Below are positions 57,001-64,000 of a DNA stretch of 64,000 nt, one piece after another (position 1 is the stretch's first letter; every line of letters starts with the position of its first letter). Source of the stretch: Enoplolaimus lenunculus (taxonomy: Eukaryota > Nematoda > Enoplea > Enoplida > Thoracostomopsidae); the NCBI GenBank assembly GCA_030248215.1, contig JASANG010003123.1:62001-126000 (forward strand), written 5' to 3'. Under the pieces are notes generated by a model. It worked only from the letters and a program-made list of their open reading frames with translations. It was not told where the DNA came from and ran no database searches. Position numbers and translations under genes: made by a program.

Positions 57001-60000
57001 ACACCTATCAAACTAGAAAATCACCTACCTCCTTGGCTCAACAGCTTAGCCAAGTAACTTGCGGGCGGTTTTCGGCCAGAAGCGATTGGGCTCAGCGTTC
57101 CATTTTCCGAAACGCCAGCGTAGCCTCCAGGAGATCCTCGCGACAAATTCATCAATATACTACTACTGAAGCGCCGTGTCCCATTGTAAGCCTGTCCTGT
57201 TTTAGCACCGCTTCCAGCAATGCTGGGATTACTAGCCCCACTGACTCCACTCAAACTTCTTTCAATAGGTGCATTGTCGTCACGCGCATTTTGACTGGTA
57301 CTAGTCACCGCAGGACCAGATGAATTAGTGTCTACCGAGGAAAAGCTTCCTTTAGTGTCACCTCTGGTCCTGTTCCCAGGCAAATAACTATATCGCCCAC
57401 TGGCGCCAACCCCTATTGGCTTCGGCGGAAGCTTGTGACCACTATCTTGACCGCTTAGCAACCGAGATGGCAGCGCTTGCAACGGAACTCCACCGCCCAT
57501 GAAACCCGAAGACGCTTCAGAGTCTTCTGAGTCACCGCTCGCTGAATAGCGCTCACCGTTTGGCCCTAAGCGACCAGCTGCTCCACCTAAATGTCCGGCG
57601 CCTGCCCGCCGCCCGGAACGAGACTCAGCTTTTTTCGCGACAAGGCTAGAGCTAGTCCGACGTGACCGTGGCAACGTTGTTGCTTTATCATAAAACGAAC
57701 CAGGCGCTCCAACACCCGCTATATTTATTGACGGCGAATGACAAATGCCAGTCGGCGTACCAGCAGAATTCGACCCATACTCGGCTTGCGAATCAAAACA
57801 GCTACTATTAGCTGGCGAATAAGAGCCAGGCACTTGACTAATATTATTGTCTGCTAAGGCAGAAGGACCACCTGGGGCGGAGCACTTTCTACCCATCGAA
57901 ACGTCCACACCAGTGTAACTAGTAACCATCCCATGGTGCTGACTTGCAGGTTCGTAATTCGAAACACTACACGGTGTCGTATGCGTATCACTATTGCTCA
58001 CTGCGTCGTAATTATCAACAAAATATCGTCCTTGTGTCAGAGCTTGCAAATTATTCAACGATTTAGTTAGCGAGCGCGACCGCAGCAAAGTAGTCGAGGG
58101 TTCATTTTGTGTCACACCTCCACTTTCAGCCTTGTTGCACTGTTGAGCAGCCTCCGAGACACCGTATGACGTCACATCATTTTCATAATTTGGTCCAACT
58201 GTTGATATTATGTCAGAGGTGTTATTTTGAGCGGTTGGATACTCCTGATATAAATTTCCAAACGATTTTGATCGAGCGTACCCTTCAAAAGTGTCACCGA
58301 GAAATTGTTGGTCTCTTCTCTTGCTTGGTCGACGCTGTTGTTGCTGTCGTATACTGGTAATCTCTGCAGGAGACATCGCTAAGTTTTCTGATGACTTGCG
58401 TAATCTAAACGAAAAGTATGCAAAGCTGATTTAAACTATATAAACAACAAAGTCATTGTGCTTCCCAGCATAACTTAACTAGCAATATAATTTCAGAAAT
58501 CCCTCGTGTTTTGTAAAACCAACATAGCGAATAACTGTACGTCTTGCATGTTATTCTATAGCCCACTGTTGTGTTCAAAAAATGTTCGGTGACAGGCTTA
58601 TCAGAAATGAGGTTCCGTAGATCACACAGAAACATCCGCTGCAATAACTCACTTTTCCCTGAGATGATGCAAGCGTCGTATATCAAGTGCCGGCTGGTTG
58701 TTACGTTGACTTGCTTCAGCCCCGTTTTCTCTTTGAACGTCACGGTCTGCATCGACTGCTAACGAACTCATGCTTAAACTGTTCAACCGAGACGACTTGA
58801 ATCCAATGCGCGCATCGTTTTGACTATCTATTGTTGTGTTAAGCTTTCTGCGGCACCTGGAACATGTAAATATAATGTCGAACTCACGTTCACCTATAAG
58901 GCAATGCTTCATAATTCAACATATATATCATGCGACAACCTAGTAACAAAGTGCTCTACATATTACTTAAAAGCAACAAATTGAACACCACCACATAGAC
59001 GCAGTCTCAACGGTGTGTAGTACCTCAATTACATATTAGTAATTGGTTCTGAAACGAGCCAACTGCGAAAGTTGTAGTTGCCAAAGCCTCATAGTGGCAG
59101 GATAAATCGAACGCAAGCGCAAAATCATGTGCTATATTAGGAAACTTGTCTTTATTTTGTTCAAAAATGAGATGACCTGTCACTAATTGTTGATTGCTGA
59201 TGTATGCAATTGTAAATATGCACACAGTTCCTGAAACGAACCAACTGCTAAACCTCCAGTGCTGTAAAATTTGGCATACAGCATGGTTAATCGAATGCAA
59301 TGTTAAATTTGCTAACAACTTAGAAAACTGACCACTAATTGGATCGAAAGTTATATGTCCTTCTATTAACCGGTGATTGGTGCTGCATACATTTGAGAAT
59401 ACGTGCATTATTATATGAGGCAACAGAACTATGTAGCTCTATTCGATGATGATCTAACACATAACTATCATACCGTGTTGCCAAATTCGATGATGAATCG
59501 GCACGCCTGTATCCAGCAGCCATCGGACTATGATTTCGCCATTGCGTTGGACTTTGACTATAATCTTCTTAAAACAAAATGGTTTCAATATAACCATCTC
59601 CGCCTGACACCTTACGCCTGTCTTCAACATCTTCAACAAATTACTTATTCACAAAACACAGTAACCACTTGGCATTGTTTAACCCCTAATTTGAGATGAT
59701 TCTCCAGTATATGAATATTGCATATTAAATGAAAAATTGCACCTAGTGCATTTTTCACAAAAATAAAAAAATAACCCAAACAAAAATAAAATAAAATAAA
59801 CGTAAAGAACCCTGTTTAAGTTATATATCCCTAACACCCTGTTAAGCATACTGGAAAAATTAAACAATGCATCTAAATCACTCATGAACGGGTTAGATAT
59901 ACCTACTTGCAAATCTCGACAGCATTTGAGAACCTCCATGCCGCTCTCTCACCGTACCAACACCGACACTTTCATTGGACACCAGGCTCATATCACAAAC

Positions 60001-63000
60001 TGTTCTACTGCTTTCTGGTTCCCATTTACGATGGGAAAGCGCACACGGACGGCCAGTTTCGTTTTGATCCGCTGATGCCACAGGCGATTTTGTCGCTGCA
60101 GTAACACTGATATTTAGCGAAGACACAACTCGTGGCTTTAGCAGATGCTTGCCTAACTGTTCATCTGTTGAACGTCTGAAAAAATGCCAACTCCAAAAGT
60201 AACAAGCAACAGGGCCAAAAATGGCCTATGGTAGGGACATCATGTGCCGAGGTATCCATGTGAAAAATTCATGTCGAAAAGTTACATCGCATTAGGTACT
60301 AATACAGACACTATTGCGTCACAAATAACTTAAGAGCAGTGTAATTTGGACATCACTCCAGCGCATTTTATTGCAAATAACATAAAGTAAACGAAAACAG
60401 TCGTGATTTTTTGCGTATTGTTTAGGACGATAGCGTTGCAAGGACTGCAACGACTTTGCTCACGCTCACATTGATTATTACACACTGAAATTTGTTAAAA
60501 CTTTTCCGCTAACACAAAAAGCGGATGAATATTCGAGTCCAAATTAATATCTAACAAAAACCGGCATTCACGTCCTGTTCCGCCTTGGTAAAAAAATCCA
60601 CTGTCCGGCTGTTGCTCAGCTATCTAATACAGTATCCGGTCGCACCCTGAACTCACCTTTGCATATTGCTGGGATCCCATAGCGGCTGTAGTTGCAAATT
60701 GATTCCTTGAGGGACGCCTGGAACCGAACCACCTTCTTGGCGGTCTGTCGACCGCCCTGATGATTCGTCAGGCTGGCTTGAATAGGCAGAATCAGCGGTT
60801 ACTGACCGGTAACCAACTGTTGCTGCTGTGTTGTCCTGTTTCTGTCCATAATACTGTTCTGGTTCTGGTTGTTGCACAACAGGTGTCGACTGAGGCAAAT
60901 TTGCCGGTGTTTCACCAAATCCGGAGCCGACCGCAAGGCTTACATCAAGACGGTTACCCCACAGCTTAAACAATAAACACAGCAACAGGGTGCAGATGAA
61001 ATTATGACTCTTATCATCGACAAGATACTAAATCCTTAATGCAGTCTGAAAATAAAACAATTTGAAACAAAAATATTCAACCAGTTTTCGTATTTTACAA
61101 CCAACTGTAAGCAAGACTATCAGTTCGACAAATCAAGCATTTCGGAAAGGAAAGCCTACGAATAAAATACACGGCAAAGTATTACTTTTCGAGCGGCCGG
61201 AACATCGCGTAAAGGAGTTGTATCGACACTTTGAACGTTCTCTGTTGCTTCATTTCTAAATCATTAATATAAGTATTGAAGTATTCACATTACGTTATGT
61301 AAACTAAACTTTAATTTTCGAAAGTAAGGTTTAATTTCTAAAACCATTTCCAGGATAATTCCTGAAGTAAACTCTAAGTCAACACACCAATATGTTACTC
61401 TAATGACTGTGAATGTGTCCACTAGGACATCGGCTTATGTTCTTACAACTGGGACCCACAAAATTAAGTTTGTATATTTCCGATGTTATACTAAAATATT
61501 TAATCAAACCGAACGAGTTACTTTTCGGCGATATGGTCCGGCTTGCAGCCAGCAATTGCTTTTTGCAAATATTTTGACGTTAAACTTTGTCTTGCAGCGC
61601 TATTTCTATCCAGCAACGACGCTGGTGTAGAAGCTGGTGACGGAATGTTTCGGTATTGGGAAAAAGGTGATGAACGTTGATCCCCTAAAAGATTAACTCA
61701 ACACTTCAGAGAAAGAACACTAACTTCACGCCAAGATATTTTTAATGATCATTTTAAACAAAAGGTCACAAAATTTACGTTTGTTCACAACCAATACAAT
61801 GTTGCTTATAAAATTATCAAAATACGTAATCCTCTTCTGCTTTGCATTTTCCTCTACACGTGAGCAGAGTTCCTTTTCATGCAAAATTAAATTATCAAAA
61901 AATATTGGTCAATGACTTCAAGAGCGGAGCAAACACGGACAAACCTTGATTTCAATCAGTCACACCTTGTCTTACTACAGCGTACAAATTCCGAAATTGC
62001 AAAACGTTCAAAACTGAAAAAACAACTTACCACCACGGTCCACCGAACTTTGAATCGATTGTTCCGCATCGTGTGGCGTTCCAACACCACCAACAGCTCC
62101 CGAATCTGAGCTGCGCATTTCAGCAATCTGCGCGTCAACCAAGTTTGGTGCAGAAATTGCAGATGATGACCCAGCAGTCGATGAATTTAGAGCTGCTGGA
62201 GATGCCCCGAACAACAAACTGCTGTTTGATCGCTCATCGTCTTCTTCATCCATCTCGTCATCATGTTCATTTGGTCCTGAAGCCCATAATAAACTTTATA
62301 TATTAGCAGCAAACATACTATTTTGTCTTCCATCATATCTACAAATATCATACTGGATGCGTCGGCGTAAGCATGAAGTCACTGTATTTTAAAACTACTT
62401 TCGGTACCTAAATATTATCGGAAGCAAACTGACTAATAAACCGGCCACATTTATGTAAGAAACAGTTCGACTACGCCATACAGTATTTTAGCATCATAAG
62501 AAGGTCATTTCAAACGTAAGTAGTTTGAGGTGACCAGCCAAAAAATTCCGGTTGCAACCCTGCACATCGATACAAAATTAAAAAATATTAAAACGCGTAG
62601 TTTGTACACCATTAATAGCACTGTTATCAGCAAAAACATATTACAACATGACACAAGTAGTACGAAACTAGTTTGAATTTTCCTAGTCGAGACATCAAAA
62701 TATCATTTAGCATTCGAGTATGAAAGTAACTTCATACCACAATAAGAGTCACTTCGACGATAACGTTGAGCCGAACGTAGCATTTGTGAGCGGTCGAGAA
62801 CTTCAAATTCCCTAAAAATTTAACAGTATAACTATTGTACTTTCGAAACTTTACTTGCATGACCTCCAACAGACCAAAAGATAATATCTATAATGGCCCT
62901 AAACATAATGCCTCACTTAAAACCAAATTTTAACCCATTAACCACAAAATAACTTTATTCTAAAGTGCCTGATTTCTCAGCAATACAAATTGCACAAGTC

Positions 63001-63596
63001 ACAGAAAATTAACTCCTACTAGAACTTACGGCAAATTTTCCTGTCCACCATCTGCTGGCTGACCAGGCGTATCGAGATAAATAACCGGAGGCGAGAGTGC
63101 ACTCTTTCGTTGATCACTGCCATTAACACGCGAACTTATATTCGAGAAATTGCTATTGTTATTAGCGTCGTCTGCAGAGTCAACTTCTAACAACATATTA
63201 ACGCTTGCTAAACTCCCAAAATGAGGCTGTTGTAAACTCGCAACAGGTGTCACACACGAGTCATTTGTTTGAATATCGGTTGTTGTTGCATTAATTGGAG
63301 TACTACTGCTTCCGTGCGGATAATCATAACTTAGCAATATCGTATCATTGTTGTTTGAGTCAAATCGTTGCTAAACAACAGTAAAAATAGGTCAAAAAAT
63401 TCTACTACAACAAAACATGAGAAACTTATAATTTTATGAGTATTAGTTTTTACAGAGTCTGATAAAAATGCTGCAATAATATTAAATTCGCTAAAATATA
63501 ATTCAGGTTTACCGACTCATGTTATAAGAATAAATTCAAAACAACTCACTAACGGGTCACTTTCTGTCGAAGGTGTACCTTGCATCCACGAAGTTT
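54055..63596 (-). CDS. Large unrecognised Ser/Asn-rich protein, 3' part, 14 exons
   Basis: Exons 5' to 3': 63596-63550, 63370-63030, 62811-62738, 62276-62031, 61684-61522, 61255-61186, 60964-60657, 60175-59907, 59567-59474, 58856-58653, 58404-57029, 55635-55567, 55105-55029, 54687-54055. Every junction is GT-AG and every phase matches, giving 1322 codons to a TAA. The first exon seen starts with two bases of a split codon, so the 5' end lies past the window. Composition is disordered: acidic run HDDEMDEEDDE, many short basic/Ser motifs (RRSDSYCG, RKSSENLAM, YARSKSFGNLYQ, TTLPRSRRTSSS) that look like phosphorylation sites, and an Asn tract near the end. Only the HFQKMFRHCQDSLNEFKTGI to LNCALMRTHDVV stretch (exons 55105 and 54687) looks helical. 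I cannot name the family. A scaffold or the tail of a kinase or receptor is possible. Confidence 0.8.
55965..56720. repeat. CCGGACCCGG-rich repeat in an intron of the - strand gene
   Basis: Repeated AACCCGGACCCGGAATTTTT blocks. CCCGGATGCAATTCTAGTAC then CTACCAATT (56510-56545) recurs at 56703-56745, marking a direct repeat of about 190 bp. Non-coding. Confidence 0.6.
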
Positions 63597-63664
63597 CTAA
63601 AGCATAAAAATAGTAAACAAGCACACCAGCATTTAATACATTCAAACAAACAGAATGAAGTATA

Positions 63665-64000
63665 CTGGCTTCTCCACAGCGGGGGGGCGGGGGCCCACCA
63701 GCACTTTTCGAAATTTTCATTCCCCCCCGGGGAAAATTTTGCCGCCCCCGGAAAGGCCCCCCGGCGAATTTTCGGCCGCCCCCAGCAAATTTTTTGCTGG
63801 AGGCCCCCAGGACTTTTCTAAGCCAAAAATTTTCAATGTTAAAACATAAACACCTGGACTTTTTTTGAGGAAATTTTTTAAAAGCGTTACAAATACCGGT
63901 AGTAACTAGTACAATTCAATAATGAACTGAAAAAAGCACAATTATATAAAGACCGTTTCGGGGCATACAGCATTAGAAAGTACCTTGCAGCAGCAAGTTC
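63665..64000. mobile_element. G-tract MITE, copy cut by the window end
   Basis: CTGGCTTCTCCACAGC is followed by seven G, then C/G tracts and GGAAAATTTTGCCGCC, AATTTTTTGCTGG and the GAAAGTACCTTGCAGCAGCA block, in the reversed order of 21080-21795. It lies in the intron upstream of the first visible exon of the - strand gene. Overlapping open frames on both strands are artefacts. Confidence 0.8.

Noticed and set aside
59025-59423. 132-codon open frame on the - strand
   Set aside because: It lies in an intron of the - strand gene, between the exons at 58856 and 59474, which join in phase without it; a GAAACGA(G)CCAACTGC word is duplicated inside it.

Overview
This is a window of an AT-rich, intron-rich metazoan nuclear genome. 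The evidence is GT-AG introns throughout, a 53BP1-type protein (an animal DNA-repair mediator), a non-LTR retroelement of the jockey/CR1/I kind, and dense non-autonomous DNA transposons. It is most likely an invertebrate; I cannot place it more finely. No bacterial features, CRISPR array or rRNA were seen.

Three multi-exon genes account for the coding content I can support. (1) On the + strand, a TP53BP1 (53BP1) homologue runs from at least position 9044 to 29889. A 28-exon model keeps one reading frame for 1591 codons: a long low-complexity charged N-terminal part, a tandem Tudor module (23546-25253), a basic/acidic linker (25364-26287), tandem BRCT repeats (26840 to about 28908) and an unusual tail of about 326 residues after the last BRCT. 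Three small upstream segments (2136, 3262, 5319) may be its first exons. (2) On the + strand, an MFSD5 homologue (12-TM transporter of the major facilitator superfamily) runs from 36266 to 49779 in about 12 exons, with an anomalous third exon. (3) On the - strand, the 3' part of a large unrecognised gene runs from 63596 to 54055: 14 exons, 1322 codons in phase, Ser/Asn/Gly-rich, with a short helical segment near its C terminus. Its 5' end lies beyond the right edge.

The space between and inside these genes is packed with repeats. hAT-like MITEs (CAGGGTG... ends) occur, two with exact 8-bp target-site duplications at 47192-47599 and 12062-12305. A G-tract MITE family has CTGGCTTCTCCACAGC ends and 5-bp duplications. 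There are GGTCTCGG-rich MITEs, an ACTGTAGTGACCCG-ended MITE, TTAGGC-containing short elements, an antisense 5'-truncated LINE in a TP53BP1 intron, tRNA-derived SINE pieces, two minisatellites, and a large element with internal ~170-bp tandem units present in opposite orientations on either side of the first MFSD5 exon. I see no functional link between the three genes. The two + strand genes are separated by about 6.4 kb of repeats, and the third gene converges on MFSD5.
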